From Kangiellaceae bacterium (GTDB taxonomy: Bacteria; Pseudomonadota; Gammaproteobacteria; Enterobacterales; Kangiellaceae): a DNA stretch of 46,003 nt. Positions 35,132-45,729 of the stretch are shown here, piece by piece; the stretch's first letter is position 1, and every line of letters begins with the position of its first letter. The translations under genes were made by a program, and so were the position numbers. The stretch spans positions 1 to 46,003 of the forward strand of contig JAPHTP010000093.1 of assembly GCA_026196875.1 (NCBI GenBank), given 5' to 3'. The notes beneath the pieces were generated by a model. The model was not told the DNA's origin. It saw only the letters and a program-made list of their open reading frames with translations, and did not search any database.

Positions 35132-35153
35132 GATGCATCGTCAATTAACGTTG

Positions 35154-36686
35154 TTATACCGGGTAAATGGGTCGGTCTTTACTTGACCAATCCACGTGAA
35201 ATTTCTTGCCGGCTGGTTGATCGACTCTTTCAAAAGTGTGTGCTCCAAAGAAGTCGCGTTGCGCTTGCAGCAAATTCGCCGGCAATGTCTCACAACGATA
35301 AGAATCATAGTATGCAAGTGCACTGCTAAACGCGCCACAAGGAATACCAACGAGGGTGGCATTCGCAATCGCTTTGCGCCAATTGGTTTGGTATACGTTA
35401 ATTTGTTCTGCAAAAAATGGATCTAACAGCAAGTTGTTTAAATCTTCATTACGCTGGTAGGCATCAGTGATTGACTGTAAAAAAGCCGCACGAATTATGC
35501 ATCCAGCACGCCAGATTTTTGCGATGTTGGCAAAGTCTAACGACCACTCATGTTCATCTGAAGCCATTTGCATCAGTTGAAATCCTTGGGCGTAAGCACA
35601 TATTTTAGAGCAGTATAAAGCATCGTGTAAGCTCTGGATTACTTCTTCTTTGTTTCTTAATAATTCTGATTGTTGCTCTGGACCTTGCAGTAAGTGTGAT
35701 GCACTTACCCTGTCTTGTTTTAACGTTGAGAGCGAACGAGCGTAAACTGCCTGGGCAATTGTCGGTGCCGGGCTGCCAATTTCTAGACTGCTAACCGCAG
35801 TCCAAAGTCCAGTGCCTTTTTGACCCGCTTTATCTAGAATTAGGTCGACCAATGGGAGTTGAGTTTCGTTATCAATTTGTTTGAGGACTTCTGCCGATAT
35901 TTCAATTAAGTAGCTTTCGAGTGCGCCTTGGTTCCATTTAAAAAATACTTCGCTGATTTCTTGAGGAGTCATCTTAAGGCCTGAACGCATCAAGTGGTAG
36001 GCTTCACAAATGAGTTGCATATCAGCATATTCAATACCGTTATGAACCATTTTTACATAGTGGCCTGAGCCACTAGGACCGATGTAAGCTGCACAGGGCT
36101 CGCCGTCTTTTACTGGATTGCCCGCTTCGAATCGTTCAATCGCTTTACCTGACTGAGAGTCTACCTTTGCTGCGATTGCCTGCCACACAGGTTCAATCCT
36201 CGCCCAAGCGTAGGGATCACCTGAAGGCATTAATGAAGGGCCGAATCTTGCGCCAATTTCTCCGCCAGATACTGCGGTAGAAAAAAAGAAAAACTGGCCG
36301 CGGTAATCTTTTTCTCTTCTAACTGTATCACTCCACAAGCTATTACCCGTGTCGACAACAATATCGTCGGCTTTAATGCCTGCATCTATCAATTTGTGGC
36401 AGACATCATCAACGATTTCGCCTGCAGGAATGGAGAGAATAATCAGATGAGGAACACTGAGTTTGGAAAGTAATTCAGTGTAAGAACTACAGCCGACAAT
36501 TCTACCGCCTTCACCCGATTCCTGTCTGTCTTGCGCGATAGCGTCTTCGATTTTTTGATGGTCTAAATCGAAGGCTGCAATTTTATAGCCATTATCTGCG
36601 AGATTTAACGCCAGGTTTTTCCCCATAACTCCTAGCCCGATAAAACCAATATCGCATTGGTTTGGGCGTGCTTCTACTTGAGACAT
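35154..36686 (-). CDS. gnd: 6-phosphogluconate dehydrogenase, decarboxylating
   Basis: A protein of 510 residues, slightly longer than the 468-482 of E. coli-type enzymes. It oxidises 6-phosphogluconate to ribulose 5-phosphate, CO2 and NADPH. Visible motifs are the cofactor fold 'IGFIGLGVMGKNLALNLADNG' (less its final residue), 'VDTGNSLWSDTVRR' and 'FSTAVSGGEIGARFGPSLMP'. 'YIGPSGSGHYVKMVHNGIEY' holds the catalytic Lys. 'KAGQKGTGLWTAVSSLEIG' and the C-terminal 'QRDFFGAHTFERVD' complete the set. AGGAG lies six bases before the ATG. It is upstream of tal, so the two branches of the pathway are neighbours. Confidence 0.96.
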   Translation of the reverse strand: MSQVEARPNQCDIGFIGLGVMGKNLALNLADNGYKIAAFDLDHQKIEDAIAQDRQESGEGGRIVGCSSYTELLSKLSVPHLIILSIPAGEIVDDVCHKLIDAGIKADDIVVDTGNSLWSDTVRREKDYRGQFFFFSTAVSGGEIGARFGPSLMPSGDPYAWARIEPVWQAIAAKVDSQSGKAIERFEAGNPVKDGEPCAAYIGPSGSGHYVKMVHNGIEYADMQLICEAYHLMRSGLKMTPQEISEVFFKWNQGALESYLIEISAEVLKQIDNETQLPLVDLILDKAGQKGTGLWTAVSSLEIGSPAPTIAQAVYARSLSTLKQDRVSASHLLQGPEQQSELLRNKEEVIQSLHDALYCSKICAYAQGFQLMQMASDEHEWSLDFANIAKIWRAGCIIRAAFLQSITDAYQRNEDLNNLLLDPFFAEQINVYQTNWRKAIANATLVGIPCGAFSSALAYYDSYRCETLPANLLQAQRDFFGAHTFERVDQPAGKKFHVDWSSKDRPIYPV

Positions 36687-36802
36687 CAGCGCTCCTGTAA
36701 GTTTGATAATTATTTGTGGGTAGTTATTGGGATAGTCGCACTGAAGATTCTAACTTAATCTGCACTTCAAATCATCGTCTTCAAATTAGAATAGCTGAAT
36801 AA

Positions 36803-36830
36803 TAAAAAAGGCCCCTGTTGGAGCCCTTTA
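36803..36830 (-). terminator. Terminator of purC
   Basis: On the minus strand AAAGGGCTCC-AACA-GGGGCCTTT, with one bulge and one mismatch, is followed by TTTATT. It lies 20-47 bases after the purC stop. Confidence 0.8.
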
Positions 36831-36849
36831 TAAGTCGCGATGCTTAAGA

Positions 36850-37968
36850 TTAATCAATTAATCCATATTCATCTTTTAGGATCTGGATAATCTCTGCTTT
36901 AGGATTATCCGAAAGTCTAATTTTCTCACCCGTGATCTTTTCGGCAATTCCGGTATATGTTTCCGAAACGGCCATAAGAACTGACTCAGGCAACTCGTTG
37001 TCTCGAGCAAGTGCCGATCTTTCTTCCATACGATCCTTATTTAGTAAAATGTCCGGATCAGGGAAGTGACTAAGTAATTGCTGGCGGAAAGCTTCCTTGG
37101 ATTTTTCGACGATTTTACCTTCGCGTTGTGACGGGCCGTCCCAAATACGCGAAGAATCTGGTGTACCCACTTCATCCATATAGATAAGTTTCTCGTTACC
37201 TGATTTGTCTGTGACATAACCAAATTCAAATTTAGTGTCGACAAAGATTTGGTCAAGTTTGGCAAGTTCATCGCTGATCATATCGAAGCCTTCTTTGAGT
37301 AACTTCTCGTAAAGATCGATATCATCTTTGTTTTTGAAGTTAAATGCTTCGAAGTTATCATCAATATTTTGGCGAGTGATATTTACATCATCTTGGGCAG
37401 GTACGCCTGGGATCCCTTCTAAGATCCCTTTAGTGGATGGTGTAATAAGTAGTTCAGGAAGCTTTTGATCTTTCTCTAAACCTTCTGAGATTTGTATACC
37501 GCAGAATTCTCGCTCGCCTTTGGCATAAGCGCGCCACATCGAGCCTGTGATGTATTGACGAGCAATTGCCTCAATCATTACTGGCTTGGCCTTTTGAACG
37601 ATCCATACGAATGGATGAGGGATATCGAGAATGTGGCTGTCGGCCAAACCATTTTCACGGAATAACTTGAACCAGTGATTAGAAATAGCATTAAGCGCTG
37701 CACCTTTTCCAGGAACACCGTTCATTCCGCCTTCGCCGCGCCAGATACAATCAAAGGCGGAGATGCGGTCGCTAATTACCATAATGGCTAATGGCGCGTC
37801 AGGAGCTACATCATAACCTTTTTCTTCGATTAAGCGACGACTGTCTTCTTCAGTTAACCAATAAACGGAGCGAACTTTGCCACTATGAACAGGTTGCTCT
37901 GTACGGATCGGTAAATCGTTATTTACTGCCAGAACCTTGTCCGCAAGGCGATTTTCAGCAGAACTCAT
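36850..37968 (-). CDS. purC: SAICAR synthase (long form)
   Basis: A protein of 372 residues, the long form known in several marine gammaproteobacteria, against about 237 in E. coli. It joins CAIR and aspartate with ATP in purine synthesis. Motifs: '[11 protein letters not shown]', '[17 protein letters not shown]', '[15 protein letters not shown]', '[22 protein letters not shown]', '[11 protein letters not shown]' and '[14 protein letters not shown]'. The extra C-terminal 110 residues include '[20 protein letters not shown]' and '[19 protein letters not shown]'. It is monocistronic, with its own terminator. Confidence 0.96.
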   Translation of the reverse strand: MSSAENRLADKVLAVNNDLPIRTEQPVHSGKVRSVYWLTEEDSRRLIEEKGYDVAPDAPLAIMVISDRISAFDCIWRGEGGMNGVPGKGAALNAISNHWFKLFRENGLADSHILDIPHPFVWIVQKAKPVMIEAIARQYITGSMWRAYAKGEREFCGIQISEGLEKDQKLPELLITPSTKGILEGIPGVPAQDDVNITRQNIDDNFEAFNFKNKDDIDLYEKLLKEGFDMISDELAKLDQIFVDTKFEFGYVTDKSGNEKLIYMDEVGTPDSSRIWDGPSQREGKIVEKSKEAFRQQLLSHFPDPDILLNKDRMEERSALARDNELPESVLMAVSETYTGIAEKITGEKIRLSDNPKAEIIQILKDEYGLID

Positions 37969-38282
37969 ATCAATATGTCCTCTTTAAGGCCTAAGTTTTA
38001 AATTCTTTAAGATAGTCTAAAAAATCGGAGTGAGCGCGATGAAATTTTTCAGCTTTGCTCTTTTGTCTGTAAGTGGTTGATTTTAAAGCACCAGACAAAG
38101 AAGGGGATTTCTTAGACGCAGGATTATACCAGAACGTAAAAATGGTGCAAAAATAAGCAGTTTAACTGAGCAAATAACCTTATAAAGTGTAGGTCTTAAC
38201 TATTTTGAAATTTAGAGAATTTAATGATGGGAAACATAAATATTTCCCATCATTAAAATGCTGAGTGGCTTTCCATTATTTT
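37969..38282. other. Intergenic region with a 15-bp hairpin, between the M9 peptidase gene and purC
   Basis: These 314 bases hold the purC promoter and a perfect 15-bp stem (38220-38234 with 38243-38257, loop CATAAATA) located 25 bases after the M9 gene's stop. The hairpin has no U-run on the minus strand. Its second arm ends in TTAAAA on the plus strand. I see no gene. Confidence 0.5.
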
Positions 38283-40049
38283 TTAAGCATCAATATGACG
38301 ATGTTTCTGGCCATATTTGATTTCTTTGGGCATTAAATAATCGCGATACAAATATCTATAAAGACCACGCGGCTTTTCTCTTTTTGCTTTTGGTTCGGGT
38401 TTATAAGTCGCTAAATGCTGTTGTTGCCATTTTAAAAATGTTGGTTGGTGTTTTTGTGCTAGTTCGCTTAGTAGTTTTTCGTAAGACTCAAAGTCATTCT
38501 GCTTTAAATGTCTGGCTAGCTCCCTAAAGTTCTGTTTATCGTTTTCAGCTAAAAAGCGAATTGCTTGATAAGACCATTTGTAGGTTCGGTCTAAACCATC
38601 TTGATAAGTTGTTGCAAATTCTTGCTCTAGCGTGGGCCATTCTTCAAGTGGCGTGTCTTTCAATAATTTAAACGCACTCGGGTTATGGTCTCCTTTTGAA
38701 ACATATTCTGCTAACCCTTCAGACCACCAAACGAGTTTACTAGGGAAATGTCCGAACGCACCGTATTTGACAAAACGCCCATCTAAATAATGGATATATT
38801 CATGGTTTAAATTCCACACGGAAAATTCTGGTCGCTCCCAGAAGGCTTCAAAGGAATAAAAAGTGGCTTGGTTGCCTTTTTTACTCGGGTCGCCCTCAAT
38901 ATACATACCGCCATTATTGGTATGAATATTAAAAGTTAACGAACCATATTGGTTATATTGACTATAGTTGTCGAATATAACAACACGTAAGGAAGTATTA
39001 AAATCATCTCCCGTCGGTTCGTTTTTGGTATCAAGTAACTCGTGAAAGAATGATTCTTGTGAAGTCAATTTAGTACAAGATACGGTTAATTGTTCTGGAG
39101 TCATCTGATTAGCTCGAATAAATAGCGAGTCAGAACATTTATGATTGATAGGTAGTGCTTCATCAATAGTTGGAATTACGCAGCGATCTTTAAAGCTACC
39201 CAAACAATCATCTTGCACTCTGTAAGAGTTAACTAAATATCGGTTTGAAAAAGCAAACTTCTTTTCGTTTTCGCTGAGAAAACTGGCGTTATCAAAGATA
39301 CGCATCATTTGCTCGTCGATGGCTTCGGCATCTTTGTCTTCACTAACATTTTGAATGTAGGCCGTCGACCAGATCCCGTGCTGAAAAATCCAGTTGTTTT
39401 GTTTTTGGTGGCGAGTGATTGCGATTAGCGTGTCGGCGAGCTTTTTGTCAGCGGTCAAGGACTTTTGCATTTCTTCATTTCGCCTCGCTTCATAGCCTAA
39501 AAATGCAGCAGCACGAAATGCTTCCCAAAGTGTATATTGAGCTTGCTCGGAAATAGTTAAAGCCTCAACTTCACTAAACTGCTGCAAAATTCTGATCAAA
39601 TTAGGGCGATGTTCGAGAACTCTTGCGTGAAGTTTTTTGTTGGAAAAATAGAGATAAAGTGCGACCAGATAATTTTCTTGTAATCGTAATCCTTGTTCAT
39701 CGTTAGAATAAAAACTATTGGAACGAGAAGTTTCATGAAGGGCTCGATTAAGTTTTTCCGATTGCTCGTCAGTTAGTTCTATGTCAGCTGCAAAGTAGTT
39801 ATAAGTACGTAAATAGTAAAGTAGTTGATCCAGTTCCTGCGACTTTTCCGGTTGTTTAGCGTATAGCCCAATATATTCAATAACAGCATCCAACCGACCC
39901 TTTCTATCATGGGCAAACTCTAAGCTCCAGGTGTTATTTGAAGGATCGAAGATATCGGAAATCAGAGGAATAGTTTTTTCGCATCCACTAAGTGTGAGCG
40001 CACTTGCTAACGACAAAGCGATAAATTTCTTTTTAGAAAACAAAGACAT
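38283..40049 (-). CDS. M9-family (collagenase-like) zinc metallopeptidase lipoprotein
   Basis: A protein of 588 residues. The lipobox 'LTLSGC' puts the lipidated cysteine at residue 23. An alpha-helical activator-like half (residues 60-330) precedes the peptidase unit. That unit has zinc motif 'HEYIH' at 416-420 and a glutamate in 'GLAEY' at residue 448. That is 28 residues later, as in clostridial ColG (H523-x3-H527, E555), so the catalytic set is complete. The helical end 'KWSYQAIRFLAEND...FRELARHL' matches the helper subdomain of M9 enzymes. It is shorter than secreted collagenases, with no PKD or collagen-binding domains, and being lipid-anchored it may act on small substrates at the envelope. 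Confidence 0.9.
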   Translation of the reverse strand: MSLFSKKKFIALSLASALTLSGCEKTIPLISDIFDPSNNTWSLEFAHDRKGRLDAVIEYIGLYAKQPEKSQELDQLLYYLRTYNYFAADIELTDEQSEKLNRALHETSRSNSFYSNDEQGLRLQENYLVALYLYFSNKKLHARVLEHRPNLIRILQQFSEVEALTISEQAQYTLWEAFRAAAFLGYEARRNEEMQKSLTADKKLADTLIAITRHQKQNNWIFQHGIWSTAYIQNVSEDKDAEAIDEQMMRIFDNASFLSENEKKFAFSNRYLVNSYRVQDDCLGSFKDRCVIPTIDEALPINHKCSDSLFIRANQMTPEQLTVSCTKLTSQESFFHELLDTKNEPTGDDFNTSLRVVIFDNYSQYNQYGSLTFNIHTNNGGMYIEGDPSKKGNQATFYSFEAFWERPEFSVWNLNHEYIHYLDGRFVKYGAFGHFPSKLVWWSEGLAEYVSKGDHNPSAFKLLKDTPLEEWPTLEQEFATTYQDGLDRTYKWSYQAIRFLAENDKQNFRELARHLKQNDFESYEKLLSELAQKHQPTFLKWQQQHLATYKPEPKAKREKPRGLYRYLYRDYLMPKEIKYGQKHRHIDA

Positions 40050-40135
40050 GAGTGTACTCTCTCAATTTTTCTCTTAATTTAAGGTCAATCAGATGAAGTT
40101 TTGATTAGCCAGAGATTTGGTTAATCATTGATTAT

Positions 40136-40180
40136 ATTGTATGCAATGATATGTTATGCTTGATAATACATTGTGTGCAA
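40136..40180. promoter_or_regulatory. Repeated ATTGTRTGCAA motif upstream of the M9 peptidase gene
   Basis: ATTGTATGCAAT (40136-40147) and ATTGTGTGCAA (40170-40180) are near-identical direct repeats 34 bp apart; a further ATGCAAT follows at about 40185. Each is partly symmetric (ATTG...CAAT). They lie 90-130 bases before the M9 start and could be sites of an unknown regulator. Confidence 0.35.
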
Positions 40181-40328
40181 AAAAATGCAATATCTCATTT
40201 GAATAAATGTTGGACAGGTGTGCTAGGGATTGGAAGTTTCTAGTTGCTTCTTAAACGGAAATTGCTGGCTTGATTTTAATTTAGCGATAAGGCGTACTCA
40301 GTCAGTTGTCAGTCTCATGAGCAATTAT

Positions 40329-41132
40329 TTAGGCGACTATCTCTACTTTATCCTGGAGGTTTATTGTTCCCACATTTCTTGGGATCAAGTTCATCCCAAA
40401 TAACACTCCACCGGGGCCTCGACGGTATTGACTAAGAGTTTTGAGAGGTTCGCCATCTGGTCTTTTTTGGCCGGTATCAGGATCTACTGTAGTAAGAACG
40501 CAACGGCTGCATCGTTTTACTGCGTCAAAAACGACATCGCCAACTTTGATTTGTTTCCAATCATCTTCAGCAAATGGAGTGCATCCGTCTACAACTAAAT
40601 TGGGTCTAAAGTTTCTCATAGAAACAGGTGTGTCCAGTCTGGAATTTAGTTCGTCCAGTGAGGCTTGAGAAATGACAAGCAAAGGAAATCCGTCTGCGTA
40701 ACTTACTGCATCACCTTTAACTGAATACTCTGGATCAGTTGGCCTAAGATTATTAGTATCGTAGCTTACTAGTTTGACTTGTCTTTTTAGGATAGACGAA
40801 AACCATTGGTTGACAGAATCTTTCGCGACATAGCCTGAGCATTTATCTTTCCATACTTCAACGTCGATTGTACTAGCACCGAAGTCTGTATCGGTATTCA
40901 TGACAAGCGAGTTATCTTTACCGTTGAAAAAAATTAGTTCGTTGTTCGCTTGGTTTTCTAATTTTAGCGAAGCGAGTTGAGGGTATTTTCTTTGGGATAT
41001 AAACACTCCGCTTTCATCAACTAACATCATCATGCGATCATTTTTCAGGCCGAGAGGCGATACTTCACTTTGTGATATTGAAGATCCGGCGAGCGACTTC
41101 ACACGATAAATATACATTTCCGAAAGGTGCAT
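40329..41132 (-). CDS. MOSC domain protein (YcbX-like)
   Basis: A protein of 267 residues. Residues 1-115 fit the MOSC N-terminal beta-barrel ('YIYRVKSLAGSSISQSEVSP', 'LGLKNDRMMMLVDE'). Residues 120-265 are the MOSC domain with the conserved cysteine region 'AVKRCSRCVLTTVDPDTGQ', whose Cys is thought to bind the molybdenum cofactor. 'MRNFRPNLVVDG' and 'FGMNLIPRNVGTI' complete the family pattern. E. coli YcbX reduces N-hydroxylated compounds using Moco, a likely role here. GGGA precedes the ATG. It is monocistronic and convergent with nothing obvious. Confidence 0.92.
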   Translation of the reverse strand: MHLSEMYIYRVKSLAGSSISQSEVSPLGLKNDRMMMLVDESGVFISQRKYPQLASLKLENQANNELIFFNGKDNSLVMNTDTDFGASTIDVEVWKDKCSGYVAKDSVNQWFSSILKRQVKLVSYDTNNLRPTDPEYSVKGDAVSYADGFPLLVISQASLDELNSRLDTPVSMRNFRPNLVVDGCTPFAEDDWKQIKVGDVVFDAVKRCSRCVLTTVDPDTGQKRPDGEPLKTLSQYRRGPGGVLFGMNLIPRNVGTINLQDKVEIVA

Positions 41133-41287
41133 ACTTGTATTCCCGTGACAAATATTAAGATATCTGACGAATTTGATTAGCTAAGACGTTACGTCAGTCG
41201 CTTTGATTATTCAAGCGCAAGTTTTGGGTTGGCTTGAAACAAACTTGTTAGCTACAATTCCATTTAATCACTTTGGATAGAGTATTC

Positions 41288-42688
41288 ATGATGCAACAAG
41301 AACAAAAAATAGTCGTTGGAAGCGAAGAGTGGTGCGCCTTTCCTCAATTGGGCGTTCCTGCAATTAAAGCTAGAGTTGACTCAGGTGCGAAAACGTCTTC
41401 GCTGCACGCGTTTAACATTCAGACTTTTAAACGCGATGGTGAAGCCTGGGTTAGTTTTGAAGTTCATCCATTGCAACAGAATCGTCGTACTGTGGTTCGT
41501 TGCGAAGCAAAAGTTATTGACCGTAGAAGTGTTAAGAGTTCGAGTGGAACCTCTGAGAAGCGGTATGTCATTAAAACTATGTTGCGTTCCGGTGGCGAAC
41601 ACTGGGAGGTTGAATTAACTCTGACCAATCGAGACTCTATGGGGTATCGGATGTTGTTGGGGAGAGAAGCAATGGTAGGACGGATCTTAGTCGATCCTGC
41701 AGAAAGCTTTTGTCTAGGGAATGTTGCTGAGGATGAATTGAAGCTCCATTATCCCAGCGATGAAAGCTCGGCGGATAATGCATTAAAAATTGGTTTGTTA
41801 GCCAGTAACCCGGATCTATATAGCAACAAAAGGATCATAGATGCAGCCAAGGAGCGAGGACACCAAATAGAGTTTTTTAACATCAAACAGTGTTATATGA
41901 AGCTCGATGCCGTTTCTCCGGAAGTACATTATCGAGGCGGAAGGGTATTGAATAACCTGGATGCAGTAATCACTCGAATTCGGCCGAGTCTGACTTTTTA
42001 TGGTTGCGCGTTAGCGCGTCAGTTTGAAAGCATGGGCGTGTACACTTGCAATAAGTCCGAAGCAATCACTCAGTCAAGGGATAAACTCTTTTCTCTTCAG
42101 CTAATGCTAAAAAGCGGCATCAACATTCCAACTAGCGGATTCGCCAATTCACCCATAGATACAAGCGACTTGATCGATATGGTTGGCGGAGCACCTCTGA
42201 TTGTAAAACTACTTGAAGGGACTCAAGGTCGAGGAGTCGTATTGGCTGAAACGCCTAAGGCCGGAGAGAGTGTTATAAACGCTTTCAAGTCGCTTAAGGC
42301 TAATCTCCTGGTGCAAGAGTTTATCAAGGAAGCCGATGGTAAAGATCTACGCTGTTTCGTGATCGACGGAAAAGTTGTCGCATCGATTGAACGAACTGCC
42401 GCACCTGGTGAATTCCGCGCTAATATACACCAAGGAGGCTCGGCCTCGATTATTAGGATAACACCTGAAGAGAGAAGGCTCGCAGTGCTAGCCGCTAAGA
42501 CTATGGGGCTTAAAATTGCTGGCGTAGATATCATTCGCTCTAAGAACGGCCCGCTTTTACTGGAGGTTAATTCTTCGCCGGGACTAGAAGGTATCGAAAC
42601 TGCTACAGGCAAAGATATCGCAGGAATGATGATCGCGTCTATCGAGAAAAAACTTGGTTGGAAACGACAGCTCGCCAGCTCCAACTAG
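41288..42688 (+). CDS. RimB-RimK fusion: retropepsin-like protease domain plus ATP-grasp S6 glutamate ligase
   Basis: A protein of 466 residues from the ATG at 41288 (GGATAGAG upstream). Residues 8-150 are a RimB/'ATP-dependent zinc protease' domain, retropepsin-like, with '[14 protein letters not shown]' (catalytic Asp about 31) and '[10 protein letters not shown]'. Residues 165-455 are RimK-type ATP-grasp ligase: '[20 protein letters not shown]', '[19 protein letters not shown]', '[19 protein letters not shown]' and '[17 protein letters not shown]'. RimK adds glutamates to the C-terminus of ribosomal protein S6, and RimB trims them in Pseudomonas. The fusion would place adding and removing activities on one chain. 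Confidence 0.9.
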   Translation: MMQQEQKIVVGSEEWCAFPQLGVPAIKARVDSGAKTSSLHAFNIQTFKRDGEAWVSFEVHPLQQNRRTVVRCEAKVIDRRSVKSSSGTSEKRYVIKTMLRSGGEHWEVELTLTNRDSMGYRMLLGREAMVGRILVDPAESFCLGNVAEDELKLHYPSDESSADNALKIGLLASNPDLYSNKRIIDAAKERGHQIEFFNIKQCYMKLDAVSPEVHYRGGRVLNNLDAVITRIRPSLTFYGCALARQFESMGVYTCNKSEAITQSRDKLFSLQLMLKSGINIPTSGFANSPIDTSDLIDMVGGAPLIVKLLEGTQGRGVVLAETPKAGESVINAFKSLKANLLVQEFIKEADGKDLRCFVIDGKVVASIERTAAPGEFRANIHQGGSASIIRITPEERRLAVLAAKTMGLKIAGVDIIRSKNGPLLLEVNSSPGLEGIETATGKDIAGMMIASIEKKLGWKRQLASSN

Positions 42689-42705
42689 CTGGCGAATTTG
42701 CTTAC
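42672..42705 (+). terminator. Hairpin overlapping the rimBK stop codon
   Basis: A perfect 9-bp stem TCGCCAGCT/AGCTGGCGA (42672-42680 and 42687-42695) spans the stop codon and is followed by ATTTGCTTACTT, a loose U-rich tail. It separates the gene from the convergent LysR gene. Confidence 0.5.
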
Positions 42706-42721
42706 TTATTTTTGAACGAGA

Positions 42722-43627
42722 CTAGCTGTTCGCAGTAGATAAACTGGATAAAGATTCACTTAATAATTCAATAAATTTTTGGGCAGTTTTTCCTAATTTC
42801 TTTTCCGCACGCCATACTAAGTGCGGGGTAAACGAAAAGCGTGAGCCATTACGATAATTGACTTCAATTAAGCTACCATCAGCAAGTTCTTCTTCAACCA
42901 AATATTTAGGCATCCAGCCAAAGCCAATGCCTTGCATGAGCGCTTCTTTTTTACTTTTAAAGTCGCTTAAAAAGAACATAGTTTCTGCGCCGAAATGCAT
43001 ATGTTCGACGTCGTAGTGTTCTTGCTCGCTTGAATCGTGCACGCTTAATTCAACGTATTGTTGAAGCTCTGACACGGAAACATCTTTTAATTGAGACAGG
43101 GTATTAAAAGGGCTAACGCAGAGAATGCATTCAACTTCCGGTAATGGTTTAGATAAAAGGTGGGTAGAGTTTTTGAATTCTTTTACCAGCATTAAGTCTG
43201 CTTGGTTTTTATCAAATCGGTACTGCACCCCACCTAAATATTCTTGGGTGAGAGAAATATTTGTCGGAATGCCTTCCAACAATAGTTTCTTCATTGACTC
43301 CATGATCCAATCAATTTGCAGAATACCGTCAATCACAAGTTCAAATTTCGGCTCCCATTCATGGTTTAGCTGGCTTGCTAGTTCTTCGATATATTCGGCC
43401 TGATTTAACAACCGAATACCTTCATCAAGAATAAGTTGCCCTTCAGCGGTTAGAACTGCGCGGTATTCACTTCGGTCAAATAGCTCCAGGTCGAGAGCTT
43501 CTTCCAGCTTTTTTATCTGGTAACTTATCGCAGATTGAGCACGATGAAGTGTTTTGGCTGCGGCGGCAAAACTCCCTTTTTCTACGATAGTTTTTAGAAC
43601 GCGTATTGAGTCTAGATCGAGTTTCAT
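42722..43627 (-). CDS. LysR-family transcriptional regulator
   Basis: A protein of 301 residues with the N-terminal winged helix at 1-60 ('LDSIRVLKTIVEKGSFAAAA', 'KTLHRAQSAISYQIKKLEEA', 'LDLELFDRS'). The effector-binding periplasmic-type domain follows from residue about 90. Effector and targets cannot be inferred; the divergently placed typA is a housekeeping gene and not an obvious target. It resembles LysR proteins that modulate general metabolism, but I do not name one. Confidence 0.93.
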   Translation of the reverse strand: MKLDLDSIRVLKTIVEKGSFAAAAKTLHRAQSAISYQIKKLEEALDLELFDRSEYRAVLTAEGQLILDEGIRLLNQAEYIEELASQLNHEWEPKFELVIDGILQIDWIMESMKKLLLEGIPTNISLTQEYLGGVQYRFDKNQADLMLVKEFKNSTHLLSKPLPEVECILCVSPFNTLSQLKDVSVSELQQYVELSVHDSSEQEHYDVEHMHFGAETMFFLSDFKSKKEALMQGIGFGWMPKYLVEEELADGSLIEVNYRNGSRFSFTPHLVWRAEKKLGKTAQKFIELLSESLSSLSTANS

Positions 43628-43883
43628 GGGTAAGGGGTAAAATAATCAATTAATTGGATGGTTTGGGCAAGATTATCATAAATCTGCTTCCATAAATATG
43701 ATTATGTCTAAATGGTATTAAGCCCTAAATTCGGATCCGACAGGTTTCTGATGAAAAAATCGGCAATAAAGGTGCTTCATCGGCAAAATAAGCGTAGAAT
43801 ACGCGCCTATTTTTTCCCGCGCACAGGCTGTCTGTTGAAGGTACCATTTTGTGCGCTTTAAGCTGCTTGAGGCAAAGATCACT

Positions 43884-45704
43884 GTGATTGAGAATCTAAG
43901 AAATATCGCGATTATCGCCCACGTTGACCACGGTAAAACGACCTTGGTTGACAAACTATTGCAACAGTCCGGAACGCTTGACCAACGCGCAGAACCGACT
44001 GAAAGGGTAATGGATTCCAATGATTTGGAGAAAGAACGCGGCATAACGATCCTGTCGAAGAATACAGCGATCCGTTGGAATGATTACCGTATCAATATTG
44101 TCGATACCCCCGGACACGCCGATTTCGGCGGTGAAGTTGAGCGTATTATGTCGATGGTTGATTCGGTTTTACTACTTGTTGATGCCGTTGATGGTCCGAT
44201 GCCGCAAACGCGATTTGTAACTCAAAAGGCATTTGCACAGGGACTTAAGCCTGTTGTTGTTGTCAATAAGATAGACCGACCCGGTGCTCGGCCTGACTGG
44301 GTTATTGATCAGGTATTTGATCTTTTCGATCAATTGGGGGCAACTGATGAGCAACTGGACTTTCCGATCATCTACGCTTCTGCATTGAATGGTTATGCTT
44401 CCGAAGATGATGCCGCACGTGATGGTGATATGACACCTCTGTTCGAAGCAATCGTTAAACATGTTAGTCATCCGCAAGTTGAAGTGGAAGGCCCGACTCA
44501 AATGCAAATCACGTCGCTTGATTATTCCAGCTATGTTGGTGCAATTGGGGTTGGTAGAGTCACTCGAGGAAAGATTCGCAAGAACCAACAACTCGTCAGC
44601 ATTGATGCAGAAGGGAATACTCGTAAAGTAAAAGTAGGCCAAGTGCTTGGGTATATGGGCCTAGAGCGTTCCGAAATTGAAGAAGCCAGCGCTGGTGACA
44701 TCATTGCGATAACCGGTGTTGGTGAGCCTAAAATTTCAGACACCTTTTGTGATCCGGAAAATATCGAAGCATTGCCGGCGTTAACGGTTGATGAACCAAC
44801 CGTCAACATGACTTTTCAGGTTAATAGCTCGCCTTTTGCTGGTAAAGATGGAAAGTTTCTAACCTCGCGTCAGATACTAGAACGTCTTGAGAAAGAACTG
44901 ATTCACAATGTGGCACTCCGTGTTGAACAGTTAGATGATGCAGACAAATTTAAAGTATCTGGCCGTGGTGAACTGCATTTGTCTGTTCTTATCGAGACAA
45001 TGCGCCGAGAAGGATTTGAGCTTGCCGTATCTCGACCTGAAGTGATTATGAAAGAAGTTGATGGGGTGATGATGGAGCCCTATGAAAACGTAACTGTGGA
45101 TATTGAAGAAGAACACCAGGGTACAATTATGGAACGCCTGGGCGAGCGTAAAGCTGAAATGCGTGATATGCAGTTAGACGGAAACGGTCGAGTTCGCATT
45201 GACTTCTATATTCCGTCTCGTGGTCTTATTGGATTCCAAACAGAGTTCATGACAGCAACTTCTGGAACAGGCCTTATATACCATACGTTTGATGCTTACG
45301 GTCCTGCTCATACAGGTTCACTCGCGCAGCGTCATAACGGCGTAATGATATCAAATGGTACAGGCAAAGCGCTTGGTTATGCCCTGTTTAACTTCCAAGA
45401 ACGTGGGCGTTTATTTATTGGGCACGGAGTTGAAGTATACGAAGGTATGGTGATTGGTATTCATTCACGCGACAATGACCTGACGGTAAACCCGCTTAAA
45501 GGTAAGCAGCTTACCAACGTTCGTGCTTCAGGAACTGATGAGAATATTCAGCTAACTCCACCAATAGTGATGACACTTGAGCAAAGCCTTGAGTTTATCG
45601 ATGATGATGAGTTGGTTGAAGTCACGCCAAACCATATTCGAATTCGCAAAAAGCACTTAACTGAAAGTGAAAGAAAGCGTGCTTCCAGAGCTCCGAAAGA
45701 ATAG
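43884..45704 (+). CDS. typA: Ribosome-associated translational GTPase TypA/BipA
   Basis: A protein of 606 residues from a GTG at 43884, beginning '[20 protein letters not shown]' as in E. coli BipA ('[17 protein letters not shown]'); GAGG lies 11 bases upstream. G1 is 'AHVDHGKTT', G2 lies around 'ERGITI', G3 is 'DTPGHADF' and G4 is 'NKID'. Domain III and the C-terminal BipA domain are present with '[15 protein letters not shown]'. It binds the 70S ribosome and acts in ribosome assembly and stress or cold adaptation. A strong terminator follows. Confidence 0.97.
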   Translation: MIENLRNIAIIAHVDHGKTTLVDKLLQQSGTLDQRAEPTERVMDSNDLEKERGITILSKNTAIRWNDYRINIVDTPGHADFGGEVERIMSMVDSVLLLVDAVDGPMPQTRFVTQKAFAQGLKPVVVVNKIDRPGARPDWVIDQVFDLFDQLGATDEQLDFPIIYASALNGYASEDDAARDGDMTPLFEAIVKHVSHPQVEVEGPTQMQITSLDYSSYVGAIGVGRVTRGKIRKNQQLVSIDAEGNTRKVKVGQVLGYMGLERSEIEEASAGDIIAITGVGEPKISDTFCDPENIEALPALTVDEPTVNMTFQVNSSPFAGKDGKFLTSRQILERLEKELIHNVALRVEQLDDADKFKVSGRGELHLSVLIETMRREGFELAVSRPEVIMKEVDGVMMEPYENVTVDIEEEHQGTIMERLGERKAEMRDMQLDGNGRVRIDFYIPSRGLIGFQTEFMTATSGTGLIYHTFDAYGPAHTGSLAQRHNGVMISNGTGKALGYALFNFQERGRLFIGHGVEVYEGMVIGIHSRDNDLTVNPLKGKQLTNVRASGTDENIQLTPPIVMTLEQSLEFIDDDELVEVTPNHIRIRKKHLTESERKRASRAPKE

Positions 45705-45729
45705 TCGGTTTTACTTTGAGACTAATGAT

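Noticed and set aside
35030-35329. Plus-strand open frame antisense to the gnd 3' end
   Set aside because: It overlaps the conserved gnd coding region and shows no domain; antisense shadow.
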